Origin: Histomonas meleagridis | Lineage: Eukaryota; Parabasalia; Tritrichomonadida; Dientamoebidae | Assembly: GCA_020186115.1 (NCBI GenBank) | Contig: WSYJ01000081.1 | Location: 310,001-374,000, forward strand | Length of the DNA stretch: 64,000 nucleotides | Direction: 5' to 3' | In this document: positions 27,725 through 38,607 of the stretch, in pieces | Position numbering within the stretch: the first letter of the stretch is position 1 | Layout: each line of letters begins with the position of its first letter | Translations under genes and position numbers: made by a program | Notes under the pieces: model-generated | The model's database searches: none | What the model was told of the DNA's origin: nothing | What the model saw: only the letters and a program-made list of their open reading frames with translations

Positions 27725-28801
27725 ATGCTAAATCCTATCACATTTTTGCTTATACTAAAATATGATCAAGAACTTTCTGCAGCGAAATCTGTAGTTACGT
27801 TTGGCGATTATGGATTTCGCAAAAATGCTATATTAGCCTCAACTTTTACATTTGAAGATCCAAATATTTCTGATATATCTGTTGACATTGGTGCAGATGT
27901 TGATTTGATTCCTTATCAGGATCCTTTATGCTCTCTTGCTTCTTACAGTTTTTCAGTCAACAAAACTCATTCAACATTTTTAATCTTATTTTCTGAAAAA
28001 GAGAAATACCATTATGTTAATTACTATTATTGCGAAACAGAAATTAATATTCCACTTCATGTCAAGTTTCAAATATTAGGAAATAGTTCTGATTATCGTC
28101 AAGATTGGATAATTTACACATGTTCTATTTGTGTTTTTATGATTATTTCTTCTGCTATTATTCTTTATTTTTATTATAGGAAAAGAATGGAATTCACGTT
28201 TCTGAAAATCGCTCCATATGTTATTGTTTTGCTCCAAGTTATCACGTTTCTTATAATCAGTGTCCTTGTATATCAACGACATATTAAAGAAACACAAATT
28301 GAATATCTTTTTGTATATTCAATACCATTTTATTTATTTCTTATTGTTTCGCTTAATTATAATATCATCAAAGCAATACCGAATTTATTTAATAACATCG
28401 AAAAAGTTATTTTCCTTTTAATATTTCCTATCATTGCTCTAGCGATTAGCCTTTTCTGTATTTTTTTAACTAATAACATCGTTCGATGGATCATTTTCAT
28501 TGTTGGAATTATTGTTGTTTTAATGTTCACATACATTAAGTTCGGTGTTAAATATCAAAAATTCCAACTTTTCCTCTATTACATTTATTTTGCAGAACAA
28601 TTCTTTCCGGTATACATGTTGTTTCTATACTTATTGGATAATCAAAATATGTACATCTCGTTCATTACTTATTTGGCATCATGCACCTTTAACGCAATGG
28701 TGAGTTTGTATTTCTTGGAGAACTTCGAAAGGTTCGGCGTAACATATGATAATAACCAAAATATAGATGATTCGCAACTACTTCCATATCAAGAAAAATG
28801 A
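27725..28801 (+). CDS. Seven-helix membrane protein, unknown family
   Basis: 358 residues from ATG at 27725 (MLNPITFLLILKY); the longer frame opens at a TTG. A short hydrophobic N-terminus may be a signal peptide, followed by about 110 residues of predicted beta-rich lumenal or extracellular domain with Cys. Seven hydrophobic segments follow, from WIIYTCSICVFMIISSAIIL to the last at ISFITYLASCTFNAMVSLYF, and a short polar tail. The layout (lumenal domain plus seven helices) resembles GPCR-like or GOST-type Golgi proteins, but no diagnostic motif is seen. AACGATA occurs about 100 bp upstream (27622-27628). Confidence 0.65.
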   Translation: MLNPITFLLILKYDQELSAAKSVVTFGDYGFRKNAILASTFTFEDPNISDISVDIGADVDLIPYQDPLCSLASYSFSVNKTHSTFLILFSEKEKYHYVNYYYCETEINIPLHVKFQILGNSSDYRQDWIIYTCSICVFMIISSAIILYFYYRKRMEFTFLKIAPYVIVLLQVITFLIISVLVYQRHIKETQIEYLFVYSIPFYLFLIVSLNYNIIKAIPNLFNNIEKVIFLLIFPIIALAISLFCIFLTNNIVRWIIFIVGIIVVLMFTYIKFGVKYQKFQLFLYYIYFAEQFFPVYMLFLYLLDNQNMYISFITYLASCTFNAMVSLYFLENFERFGVTYDNNQNIDDSQLLPYQEK

Positions 28802-29060
28802 TAATTAGTAAACAGACACATCAATTTTTTTTCTTTTTTCAATCAACTTAAACTATAATTTGTGGTTTATGGGAAATATGATTCTTTTTGATTTTTATAA
28901 TTCAAAATATGCTAAAAAAAAATCGGAATTCCGATTACAACCCAAACGAAGAACTACGATAATTTTTAACACAAAAAGTCGAGTTTTGACACAACTGTAC
29001 AGAAATTTGAATGCGGCTTCAACGATCACAACGTTGAAGCGCAAATAAAAACAAAAAAAC

Positions 29061-30911
29061 ATGTTTTCAAGATGGGAAAAGAAAAAGGCGACCTTTTTAA
29101 TGACAGTTCATTCTGTCAACCTCAAAACAGAAAGTAAAAGTGAATTCAAAATCAATTATATTAGAGGCGAAAATAAAGGTGCAACTGATGTTTGCGTTCC
29201 TGATTCAAAAGGGATAATCCGTTTTAATTCACGTTTTGAAATTCATTGCACGATGTATGTTTCCAAAAGCAATGGCTCAGTTCGACAAAAAATTGTTCAA
29301 ATATTTTTAAACAGATATCCAAATTCATCTGGAACACCCAAAGTTTATGGGCGCCTTTCTCTTGATATTTCAAGGTACTTTGATTCCAAAACCACAATTA
29401 AAAAAGAAGTTGAGATGGAAAGTTCCCGTTCAATTGCACCAATTCTCTCAATTTCATTTACTTTCCAAAACGAAAATAATTCCAAAGCAAGTCCCGTTGA
29501 CAAGAACGATGTTTCTTTTACTGAAGAGAAACCACAACAAGTAGATCTTTTAGCGTGGGATCAAACCGACACCGAGGATCAGTCGGCCAACTCTATCCAT
29601 GGCCTCAACACTCATGCCACGCAAGCAGATGATACTTCGACATCATCAAAGCGTTCCCACAAACGCCGCAGACATAAACGGTCGCCACACGCCGATACAG
29701 ATTCAAATGTAACAGCTGAAGAAGTCCCTTCCAAAACTTCGCCAGAACAAGAGCCAACACCAGAACCAGAACAAGAACACGAAATCATAAACGAAGAGCC
29801 ACAAAAAGAAGAAGAAGAAGAGAAAAAAGAAATCATTGAAGAAATAACAAAAAAGAAGAAATCAAATATCACAAAATACATTAAGTTAATTTCCTCTGTT
29901 CTTAAACATGAATGGGTTGAAGCCCCAAATCCAAATTATATTGATTCGACACATAATTGCCCATATCCACCTGCAGTCTTTCCAATCTATAGTACTATTC
30001 TTGAAGCGAAACTTCTTCGAAAAGATAAATACGACGAAAAAGAATTTTCGAAACTTTTTAATTGTTTCTTTGATAATTATTCAGAAATACCCATTAAAAC
30101 TAAAGACACCAAATTTCTTACAACGCTGATGTTAACTCTTTTAATAACATATAATGAAAACCATAACGAAAACAATGATGAAGAACGTGCCAAAATGTTT
30201 TGCGATAAATTGGTTAATATTCTTGATGAAGATTCTAAATCACTTGTTACACCACTTTTACGTAACTTTAATGGAATGATAAATCGGTTTTCCACTGCGA
30301 ATTTCGATGTGTATCATTTAATCGATGATTTCCGACAAGTTATTAATAACATTAAATCCGCATTTAACTTTACAAATGGAATTAATGATTATCTTTTGTT
30401 GGAATTAATTACTTTGTTGGATGCAAGAATGTCTAATAAAATTATATCTAACCCATTAAGATTCACTTTCACCCACGCAATAACTTGGAATTCGTTTGTG
30501 ACTGCATTCGAGGCGCATTTTAATTATAGTTTAAACTATTTAAGACAAATTGTTAATATAATTATTATGGTACCAAATATCATTAACTCTTCCCCAGAGG
30601 ATAACATGATCGGAGCTGATGAGCAGAGTTTGTGCCCTAATATAGATTTAGCAAATGTCGCATATATAATCGAGAATTTCAAAAAAGACGAAATGTTTGA
30701 CGATGAAATCGATATTGAAAATTTCTTTCAAAAGTTCCATTTGAATAAAACTGAAGAATTCAGTCAAATTTTCCCTGAAAAAGTGAAAAACATAGAAAAG
30801 ACAAAAGAAAACGCAAGAATAGAACTGTGGAATCGAAAAAGTACACAAACAGATGTCGCTGTAAAGACGCTTAAGTTCTTAAATAAATATGTATATAATG
30901 AAGATGAATAA
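29061..30911 (+). CDS. NT-C2 domain protein
   Basis: 616 residues. The first about 145 residues resemble the N-terminal C2 (NT-C2) domain found in EEIG1/EHBP1-type proteins: KKATFLMTVHSVNLKTESKS, then IRFNSRFEIHCTMYVSK, and GRLSLDISRYFDSKTTIKKE. A Ser/Pro/Glu-rich linker with a basic patch (SSKRSHKRRRHKRSPH) and an acidic EEEEEKKE run spans about 150-270. Residues about 275-600 are helical with Asn/Leu-rich segments. NT-C2 domains bind membranes or phospholipids without classical calcium ligands, so a role in membrane or cytoskeletal organisation is likely but unproven. Confidence 0.7.
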   Translation: MFSRWEKKKATFLMTVHSVNLKTESKSEFKINYIRGENKGATDVCVPDSKGIIRFNSRFEIHCTMYVSKSNGSVRQKIVQIFLNRYPNSSGTPKVYGRLSLDISRYFDSKTTIKKEVEMESSRSIAPILSISFTFQNENNSKASPVDKNDVSFTEEKPQQVDLLAWDQTDTEDQSANSIHGLNTHATQADDTSTSSKRSHKRRRHKRSPHADTDSNVTAEEVPSKTSPEQEPTPEPEQEHEIINEEPQKEEEEEKKEIIEEITKKKKSNITKYIKLISSVLKHEWVEAPNPNYIDSTHNCPYPPAVFPIYSTILEAKLLRKDKYDEKEFSKLFNCFFDNYSEIPIKTKDTKFLTTLMLTLLITYNENHNENNDEERAKMFCDKLVNILDEDSKSLVTPLLRNFNGMINRFSTANFDVYHLIDDFRQVINNIKSAFNFTNGINDYLLLELITLLDARMSNKIISNPLRFTFTHAITWNSFVTAFEAHFNYSLNYLRQIVNIIIMVPNIINSSPEDNMIGADEQSLCPNIDLANVAYIIENFKKDEMFDDEIDIENFFQKFHLNKTEEFSQIFPEKVKNIEKTKENARIELWNRKSTQTDVAVKTLKFLNKYVYNEDE

Positions 30912-31369
30912 ACATTTAAAACTATCCCAAAATATAATTTTTGCGCAAAATGAAGAACAAACGAAATTTATTTTGATAAATATCTTGAATCAAATGAAGT
31001 TGAGGTTATATATAACTATCATTTGTGTTCTCGAGAGGGTGTTGAGTCTTGTGATATATTCAGCTTCAAAAATCTCTACAAAAGAATCAATAACTTCTAG
31101 GAATTCAATTTGGAAATCATGTTTATAGCTTGAATAGTTGTTGTAGCTTCGATTGTCTATCTAAAATCGTATGAAAGTAAATATACTTTATGCGAAAAAT
31201 TGCGTAACATATTCATAATAATTGAAGATATAAAAGCATTGCTAATTCATTCGTTATGAAACATTAAATTATTTTTTTCCATTGATTTCACTTATATAAT
31301 ATTTTCATAAAAAAAAAGTTAAATTTTGCATTAAACAAAGTATTTATTCAAGCACAACGTTCTGATGTA
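30912..31369. other. Intergenic, nothing recognised
   Basis: 458 bp between two convergent genes. No ORF with coding character, RNA gene or repeat was identified. Confidence 0.5.
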
Positions 31370-31912
31370 TTATATCTTAACAATAGTGTTATCTTCATTG
31401 AAATCCTGTGCAAAAGGGTCCTCCATGATGTTACTATTTTTTGAGAATTCCGTTGAAATATTTTGGATTTGATTTCCACTTTGGAATTCATCTGAAATTA
31501 TCTCTTCTTCAGACGAATTCTGCTTCATCTTTCTAATATTTATCAAAACTACAATCAGTACAACGACAATAACAACAGCAGCTGTGACAACACCAATTAC
31601 AATGTATATAATTGTTTTATTATCATTGTTATTACTATATAATTGTTCAGAAGGTTCAACAATAAAATATAAATTAGAATAATAACTATGAACAAATGAA
31701 TAATAAATTATTGTGTAATTATAATATATAAATTCTGTTTTCGAATATTTATAAGTTGAGTCGACATAAGTCAAATAAAATGAATTTGTTATATATAAAT
31801 TTGTTATAGTAATTGATCGAGCATAACGTATAACATATGTCAATGTAAATGAATGTGTGTAATTTATATTTAATGTTAATGACTTGTAAATGTATTTGTC
31901 TTTGGTAAACAT
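31370..31912 (-). CDS. C-terminal piece of BspA-like surface protein (TM and tail)
   Basis: 180 residues. A Tyr/Thr-rich ectodomain portion (TITNLYITNSFYLTYVDSTY) is followed by a strong transmembrane helix (IIYIVIGVVTAAVVIVVVLI), a basic stop-transfer (NIRKMK) and an acidic cytoplasmic tail of about 50 residues. It overlaps the preceding BspA-like ORF by 37 bp in another frame. TvBspA proteins commonly end with exactly this single helix plus short tail, so this is best read as the 3' part of the same gene, separated by a frameshift at about 31,880-31,910. Confidence 0.72.
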   Translation of the reverse strand: MFTKDKYIYKSLTLNINYTHSFTLTYVIRYARSITITNLYITNSFYLTYVDSTYKYSKTEFIYYNYTIIYYSFVHSYYSNLYFIVEPSEQLYSNNNDNKTIIYIVIGVVTAAVVIVVVLIVVLINIRKMKQNSSEEEIISDEFQSGNQIQNISTEFSKNSNIMEDPFAQDFNEDNTIVKI

Positions 31913-33759
31913 TCATCAATTATAGTTTCTTTTGATATATTAAAATTACCGAATTTTTCATCTTTATATATATTCAATGTCATCACAGCTTTGATTTGAA
32001 TATTAGAAAATGAATTTTGTGCAATGTTAGGCATTGATTCACCATAAAAATATATGCACTTTAATTTATAACATGATTGGAATGAATAACTTTTAATATC
32101 TGTAACATTTTTTCCAATAATTAATGTTTCTAAATTTGAACATGAATCAAATGCATTTGATTCAATTGAAATGACTGAATCTGAAATTATAATTTCATAC
32201 AACGAAGTACATGATGAAAATGCATGAGAATCAATTGAAGTTACTGTTGAAGGTATTTCAAATGTTTTATCTTGAATTCCAATTGGATAACTAATTAAAT
32301 TTGTAACATGTTTATCATATAATATTCCATTAATACTTATAAAGTTATTATTATCAAGAGAAACATTAATATATTTCAAGTTTCGACATCGTAAAAATGG
32401 ATTATGATAAATCGTTGTTACTGATTTCGATATTATAATATTATCTAATTTATAACAATTTTGAAATGCAAAAATTCCAATTGTTTTCATATTCTCACCA
32501 ATGATTACAGTAACTAAATTTTTACATGAAAGAAATACATTTTGTCCAATCGAAATAATCGTGTTCGGGAATTTAATATAAGTTAACTTAGAACATTCTG
32601 AAAATGATCCATCTTCTAATGATGTAACTGTGTTAGGAAATTCAAATGTCTCATTTACTATTTGTGATGGACAACAAATAATTTTAGTGATATCTTTATC
32701 ACAAAGAATTAACAAATTTTCATAATTCGAAAATTTAGTATTCTCTTCATGAACTTTAATGAACTCAAGATTAGAACATGATGAAAACGCTGCTGTTCCT
32801 ATTGTAATGACTGATTTTGGAATTGTTATGTTTCGTAATGATGAACAATAATTAAAAGCATGCATAGAAATAGTTAGTAAATTATCACCAAATGAAATAG
32901 AACTTAAATCAGAGCATAAATAAAATGCATATGAACCAATTGTTATTAATGAATTAGGAAGTATAACACTCTTTAAATTGTAACATGATCTAAATGAATA
33001 TGATCCAATTGATGTTACGTCATTTCCGATTTTTATTGTATTTAGTTTTGACCATTGTGAAAATGCTTCATTTGGAATTTTATCGATTCCATCTTCAATG
33101 ATAATATGTATAGCTTTTGCTTTATATATCGAGTTAAATTCATCTGAATTTGCGATCGTAAGTGTTTCGGTTGTTTCATCATATAATTCATTTGAACATG
33201 CAAAAAATAAAACTGAAACAATAAAAATTATTTTCTTTCGTTCCTTGAGTTTATGGAACAGATTATTAAACAATAAATAAAACAATATAATAAAAGAGAT
33301 ATAAAAAATAGTGCTCAGATGATATTGATTCATTAGTTTAGAAGAAATTAAAGTATCAAAATTGTTATATATCGAAGTATGATATTTCATTTTTAATGTA
33401 AAGTTTTGTTTGTCTGAATAGGTATAATAGTACATGATCCGTAAATAAAATTCATATGTTTGTGATGCGATTAGATTTTGAATTTTGTCTTCTTCCCATT
33501 TAAGCATAGCTTTCTTAGGAATAACATCAGAACGACATGTATTTATTTTTTTATTATTATATACGCAAACGCATTGTGGACAAAATTGCTTGAATTTATT
33601 GTAATTTGGTTTTTGCTTATGATAATAGACTACATGTCGACCAAATATAATATTAATATATATATGGATAGCAGAAACATCATACGCTGTTGGATAATGA
33701 AATACAAAATAAAACACAAAATTCAGTGCAAAATTCGGTTGACTATGTGTTATATTCAT
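31876..33759 (-). CDS. BspA-like leucine-rich-repeat surface protein, frameshifted
   Basis: 627 residues. From about residue 195 on there are roughly 16 TpLRR (BspA-type) repeats of about 23 residues, with the pattern LxxIxIxxxVTSIGxxAFxxC, for example ITIPKSVITIGTAAFSSCSN. These belong to the large trichomonad family of putative surface/adhesion proteins. A signal-peptide-like segment (KKIIFIVSVLFFACS) lies at about 175-190, but no ATG sits just before it. The frame continues upstream through a hydrophobic segment (STIFYISFIILFYLLF) and a Cys-containing region (FCPQCVCVYNNKKINTC) to an ATG at 33759. The upstream 170 residues are unusual for the family and may be a fusion or remnant. The ORF ends before the membrane anchor, which is in the next frame. 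Confidence 0.75.
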   Translation of the reverse strand: MNITHSQPNFALNFVFYFVFHYPTAYDVSAIHIYINIIFGRHVVYYHKQKPNYNKFKQFCPQCVCVYNNKKINTCRSDVIPKKAMLKWEEDKIQNLIASQTYEFYLRIMYYYTYSDKQNFTLKMKYHTSIYNNFDTLISSKLMNQYHLSTIFYISFIILFYLLFNNLFHKLKERKKIIFIVSVLFFACSNELYDETTETLTIANSDEFNSIYKAKAIHIIIEDGIDKIPNEAFSQWSKLNTIKIGNDVTSIGSYSFRSCYNLKSVILPNSLITIGSYAFYLCSDLSSISFGDNLLTISMHAFNYCSSLRNITIPKSVITIGTAAFSSCSNLEFIKVHEENTKFSNYENLLILCDKDITKIICCPSQIVNETFEFPNTVTSLEDGSFSECSKLTYIKFPNTIISIGQNVFLSCKNLVTVIIGENMKTIGIFAFQNCYKLDNIIISKSVTTIYHNPFLRCRNLKYINVSLDNNNFISINGILYDKHVTNLISYPIGIQDKTFEIPSTVTSIDSHAFSSCTSLYEIIISDSVISIESNAFDSCSNLETLIIGKNVTDIKSYSFQSCYKLKCIYFYGESMPNIAQNSFSNIQIKAVMTLNIYKDEKFGNFNISKETIIDECLPKTNTFTSH

Positions 33760-33865
33760 TCAAAAACTTCTTTGAGAGATACAAAATTCGGTTTATAACA
33801 AAATTCTTTTCAAAATTTGTTGGTGTAAATTGATAAATGAATGAAAATTCCGAATATAAAAACAT

Positions 33866-34900
33866 TTAGAAACACTTACTATGAACAATTCCCGGTCCGA
33901 ATTCATCGTATTCTTCACACGTTATAACCATCTGTGGGAATGTAGAGAGTGACGCAAGTTTACGTCCGCCAATCCACGCAGAATATTTGCGATCTGGTGG
34001 TGAAACAACTTTGATCTTCATCGTAGTTGGTGCAAGATTAAGCATTTCGTTCTCGATACGTTCTGCAAGTCCTTCAAACATCGTGTTGCCGCCTGATAGA
34101 AGAATGTTCCCAAAGAGATCCTTGCGGACATCAGCGCCGCATTCCATAATTGATGCAAAAAGACATTTATCAATGCCGTCGAAGTCAAATCCTCCAAAAT
34201 GTGGCTAAAAAAGAAGTTCTGTACATCTGAAGCGCTCATTTCCAATGCTGATGACGTCACCATTTGGAAGTGCGTATGAGATATCACATTCTGATGTTGT
34301 TTCTGATTTTGCAAGTTCTTCATCATAATCAAGTGAAACGTATGCAAAGATTTCTTTGATATCACGAACAATTTTCCTTTCGTTGGATGTAATCAATTCG
34401 TGACCACGTTGGTTAAGGATCTTTTGGAGATACAACGTAATGTCACGACCTGCAATATTGAAACGCTTAGTGGCGTGCGGGAAAGAGTAACCTTCGTAAA
34501 TTGGAACTGCGTAAGAAGCACCATCGCCTGACTCTAGAACAACACCAGTGACACAATTTGATGAATAAAGGGAAAGAAGAGGTTGCGTACATCTTTTCAC
34601 GATTGGCTTTTGGATTCTTTGGAACTTCTGTAAGAAGAACTGCGTGCTCTGCTGGATCAACACGTAATTCTTTGTAGAAGTCAAGGCATATCTTTTCCAT
34701 AAAATCCCAGTTTGTAACAAAACCATGTTCAATCGGGTACTTAGGATAGGATTACCTGACTTATTGAAGGATTCATTACCAATATATGAATCGGGCCCAT
34801 GGGCAAATGTTGCAACATTTTGGGAAGCCAATAATAGAATGGAAAATTGCGCGTGGTGCTTCTTCATTAGAAAAAACGACCTTACACGTATCAACTTTTT
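33866..34900 (-). pseudogene. Actin pseudogene, paralogue of 14218-15330
   Basis: Minus strand, closely similar to the divergent actin at 14.2 kb, including about 40 bp of 3' flank. Defects: the Gln codon before [11 protein letters not shown] is TAG (at about 34205), about 50 bp covering the MLQLQIETFNVPACCIC region is missing (near 34590), the N-terminal 60 codons are scrambled by frameshifts, and an extra codon occurs in RGHELITSNERK. Intact stretches include [20 protein letters not shown] and [20 protein letters not shown]. It cannot make a full actin. Confidence 0.88.
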
Positions 34901-35385
34901 TGATATAGATCAGTTTCTTTTTATATACTCGAAAAAATCATGTATGAGAAAATTGATGGTAATTTTGAAGAAAATTCAGTAAAACAGATATAAGTGTGAA
35001 ATTTCTGTGTTTTTGGATAGAGGGAGTAAAATTGAATTTTTTTTTTCTTTTTTTTTCATCATAAAGTGAATTTTCATTTGGTAATCACAGATTTTTTGTG
35101 TAATGTGGAATAGGTTTTTGGCTTGTCGATGCCCATTTGGAAAACTATCAAATAACGACCCTCTCATCTCATGTTTTTTAATTTAAATTTTTTTAACTTT
35201 TACTTAGATTAATATAGCAATTAATGAGTATGTTATAAAATTTCAAATTGTTTTCTGTGTTGATTATTATCTTGCTCAAGAAAAGAAATTTTATAATATT
35301 AATAAGTGAAGTTTATTTTATAATATTTGACGTCATCCAATTATTATAAAAATCCAAAATTTGATATACCTTTTATATATAAAAT
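34901..35385. other. Intergenic with one AACGACC motif
   Basis: Mostly AT-rich. AATAACGACC (35151-35160; complement GGTCGTTATT) resembles the recurrent AACGGTCGTT motif. No gene recognised. Confidence 0.4.
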
Positions 35386-35922
35386 TTATTCTTCCTTTTC
35401 TCCATCTGATGCTAGTTCATCCGCTTTAGACTCAAGTAAAGCAGCTGTGTTTTCGTAAATCGCAATTTTTTCCCGGAGCTGTCCAACTGACCATTGCATT
35501 GGGTTTCTTCTGTAATCGTAAGCCATCATTTGAAGATCATCCCCATAAAATGCACGAAGTTGGGAAATGCATTTAATTTCATAATCATTGAGATGCTTTT
35601 GGTATCCAGGTCCGTGAGGAATTGAATCAGCTGCTTCCTGGAATATTTCTGAATTTCCCATTTCTTCTTCTTTTTGGGGTTTTTTAACATTTGCTTTCAC
35701 TTCTGCTAATTTATCATGAAAACCAAGTTGGGTTTTTGCATCTGCATTCGGATTTATTTGTAAACCAAGTTTTTTGTAAAAACCATGTGAAGTTATTTTT
35801 GATGGTAATTCAACACCTCTTTCTTTTAATGCTCTTTTAAGTTCTGGTGGAAGGCGAGGTGTTTGTGTCAATCTCTTTTTTCTCAGGTAGGCTTTATTGA
35901 GTTTTCGTTCTTTCCTTCCCAT
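35386..35922 (-). CDS. Nop16-like ribosome biogenesis protein
   Basis: 178 residues. The basic N-terminus (MGRKERKLNKAYLRKKRL), a central region with a LQINPNADAKTQLGF-type stretch, and the C-terminal GDDLQMMAYDYRRNPMQWSVGQLREKI match Nop16, a nucleolar factor of 60S subunit assembly: the DxxxMAxDxxxNxxQxTxxQLxxKI pattern near the C-terminus is the family signature. Length fits small Nop16 proteins. Start at ATG 35922, with no other in-frame candidate close by. Confidence 0.82.
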   Translation of the reverse strand: MGRKERKLNKAYLRKKRLTQTPRLPPELKRALKERGVELPSKITSHGFYKKLGLQINPNADAKTQLGFHDKLAEVKANVKKPQKEEEMGNSEIFQEAADSIPHGPGYQKHLNDYEIKCISQLRAFYGDDLQMMAYDYRRNPMQWSVGQLREKIAIYENTAALLESKADELASDGEKEE

Positions 35923-36637
35923 TTCGAATTAATGGCCACAAAAGAAAGAACGTTTATTTTTAATAGGAATTTTTTTGTTAACATCTCAACTGATAAGGAA
36001 ATTTAAAAATAAATTGTCTTAACTACTTAAAATTCATTTAAAGTGTATGGTCATTATGGTAAAATATAGGAGAAATTAAATAAATTTTTTTATAATTATG
36101 ATGTACATCAACATAAAAGACCATCAATTTTTCAAGCTAATTAGGTATATACATTGATTGGTTAAGATTTGTACTTTAAGCAAATATAATATCATTAAAA
36201 AAGGTTATTTTTGAACTCATAAATATGTAATTTTTTTTTTCTTCATTACGATAATTGAATTAGATTATATACCAAACTATTATTCTACAAACGAATTAAG
36301 AATTACCCAAATATTTTAATTAAATGGATCAATTAATTTTAAAAGATATTTTTAAAAAATATCGTCTTTTTCATAATTGGTTTTTTTCATAAAATATTAT
36401 TTTAACTGAAATAATTCATTGCTTTTCATAAAATTCGAACAACATCTAAGGAAAAATTTATTTCCGATTGAGGCTTAAAGACAGCATTGAAAAAAGGTCA
36501 TGTTTGGATATTCTTCCTAATTGAAAAAAAAACCAAAGTTTTTACTTTTCAGTTGTTTATTTACATTTGAATTGATTAAGCTATCCACAAAAAGTGACAA
36601 TAAACGACTTCCATTTCAGGGACAGACTTTTCACCAA
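35923..36637. other. Intergenic with an imperfect hairpin
   Basis: 715 bp, AT-rich. An imperfect inverted repeat AAAAGATATTTTT / AAAAAATATCGTCTTTT occupies about 36341-36370. Its right arm contains TATCGTC, a form reported for Trichomonas Myb elements. Otherwise nothing recognised. Confidence 0.35.
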
Positions 36638-37963
36638 ATGGCAGCGAGCTCGAATATTCGAATTGTAGTAAATTCGATTATTGATGGAAGCAACGGAAGC
36701 GAGTCCATCGACTCCATTGTTCAGAAAATCAACACAGCCAGACAAAGTGTTGAATTATTACGAGAAGAAAATCTTCGTTATGAAAGAATCCGTGACCAAT
36801 ACATAATTCACTTACAGCAATGCCAAGAAGACCACAACAGACTCCGCCAAATTTATAAAAAGTTAAGGTTAAAATTTGATCTTTGTACCAAAAATTTCCC
36901 CAACAACTTAGAACAGAACACAGCACAAAACACCACGCAAGCACTTCTTACAAATGTGCAAGTTACTTCACAAACGCCCAAACTTATTAATATTCAATTA
37001 ACCCCACAAATCACATCATTATCAGAATCATTTCCACCCACTAATGTTACTCTTCGTCACGCAATCAGCACATCCTCTGTGATTTGTACAGTTCAATTTT
37101 CTTCAGATGGATCTAAAGTTGCATTTGCAGATGGATTTTCGATCTACATAATAAATCCAGAAACTGGTGAGTCTATATCTACAATTCCTCTCCCAACTTC
37201 CCAAGATAGTCATAATCAATATACCCGTGCACTTCAATTTTCTCCTGATGATAAATTACTTGCATTAAGTGGTCCCAATAACACACTGCTTCTTTACAAC
37301 ATCAATAGCAAGTCTCTAATTCACACATTTGAAGGGCATACTAAAGAAATTAACTCTGTTGTTTTCAGCGCGGACGGTAAATGGGTAATTTCCGGCGGTT
37401 ATGACGGGGTTATAAACGTTTGGGACACATCAAACTTTTCACAAGTGAAGCGGCTTGTTCATGGGAATGGGCAAAACGATGGCATTATTGTACGCATTGC
37501 GACAACGCCCGAGGTACCATTTTATGCTGTTGGCTTTCATAATGGAAAGATTGGAATTTATAGCGATACATTTGATCAACCGATGACAAGTTTTCCGGGT
37601 CATCAACAACAATTATTATGTATTGCTGTTTCTCCATTTGATGATACGATTGCTACAGTGGCACAGGATAATGCATTAAAGGTTTGGATGGTTAGAGGAG
37701 TCGCAACATTAAGACATACATTAGAAGGTCATACCGACTTTCCTTTAGTTGTGGCATTTTCGCCAAAAGAGCCATTGATGTTTACTGGTTCGAAAGATAA
37801 AACAATTAGAATTTGGAACCATAAAACTGGAGAAGCTTTATGCGTTATTAATGCGCATCAAGATACCGTCTTCCAGATATCGCATCACCCAACACAGAAA
37901 GCTTTTGTTTCTTGTAGTGGTGATGGATTTGTCTGTATTTGGGATTACCAATCTCAAAAATGA
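36638..37963 (+). CDS. Tup1-like WD40 corepressor
   Basis: 441 residues from ATG 36638 (MAASSNIRIVVNS); a longer frame opens only at a TTG. TCACCAAATG at the start fits an initiator element next to the ATG. Residues about 20-85 form a coiled coil (SIVQKINTARQSVELLREEN, DQYIIHLQQCQEDHNRLRQI) like the Tup1 tetramerisation helix. After a Thr/Gln-rich linker come seven WD40 repeats from about residue 145 (VICTVQFSSDGSKVAFADGF, KEINSVVFSADGKWVISGGY, KDKTIRIWNHKTGEALCVIN, and a last repeat ending VCIWDYQ). Such proteins are recruited by DNA-binding factors to repress transcription. Other WD40 proteins with N-terminal coiled coils are possible. Confidence 0.75.
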   Translation: MAASSNIRIVVNSIIDGSNGSESIDSIVQKINTARQSVELLREENLRYERIRDQYIIHLQQCQEDHNRLRQIYKKLRLKFDLCTKNFPNNLEQNTAQNTTQALLTNVQVTSQTPKLINIQLTPQITSLSESFPPTNVTLRHAISTSSVICTVQFSSDGSKVAFADGFSIYIINPETGESISTIPLPTSQDSHNQYTRALQFSPDDKLLALSGPNNTLLLYNINSKSLIHTFEGHTKEINSVVFSADGKWVISGGYDGVINVWDTSNFSQVKRLVHGNGQNDGIIVRIATTPEVPFYAVGFHNGKIGIYSDTFDQPMTSFPGHQQQLLCIAVSPFDDTIATVAQDNALKVWMVRGVATLRHTLEGHTDFPLVVAFSPKEPLMFTGSKDKTIRIWNHKTGEALCVINAHQDTVFQISHHPTQKAFVSCSGDGFVCIWDYQSQK

Positions 37964-38348
37964 TTTTTAATAAATTTTAATAAACAATTGTTTCAGACAA
38001 TGTAAATCGAATTTTCTTATTTATGAACGTTCTAAAATATAAAAAATGAAAATGAAAACTTGAAATAGACCATTTACATTAATTTTTGACTTATTTAAAC
38101 CTTTATATGATGAAGCTGAATTGAATAGTTTAAAATAAATCTGTAATATTATTTTGTGTTTAACGTTCAATGAAAACCTAGACAACGCCATTGGCGACCG
38201 TTAAGAGACTTTATTCCATTACATCCTTGAAATTATTAAATAATTAAATAAAAAATATATTATAAATATATAATTAAAATGATATATTGAGTAAATTTAT
38301 TAGCATTAAGTGTATTATTTAAAAATTAATTTTCAAAAAAATAATTAA
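37964..38348. other. Intergenic with CGACCGTTAA motif
   Basis: AT-rich; GCGACCGTTAAG at 38195-38206 matches the recurrent Myb-like motif. No gene recognised. Confidence 0.4.
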
Positions 38349-38607
38349 TTATTTTTTATTGATGTATCCAAATGTTTTTGCCCTTGGTGATATTGGTGAA
38401 TCAATCAAGCGATTTTCTTCGATTCTTTGCTTGAGTTTATTTTCATTAATTACCACTGTATGTGGATCATTTGAGGTATCAATTTCTAAGCCAGCACGAT
38501 AAAAAGCATTTCGATTGTTCTCTGAAATCGTTGCACGTTCAATAGCTGAGATAACACTAACTATTCGTTCAAGTTGGGTACCATTTTCATTTTTTAAGTT
38601 GTATAAC
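38349..38607 (-). pseudogene. C-terminal fragment of a pogo-type transposase
   Basis: A minus-strand frame of about 86 codons ends TFGYINKK-stop. The segment NNRNAFYRAGLEIDTSNDPH resembles the C-terminal NSFxxAGI region of CENP-B/pogo transposases, the same place as SFERAGISTD in the element at 25.7-27.5 kb. There is no start codon and no upstream catalytic domain. Confidence 0.45.
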
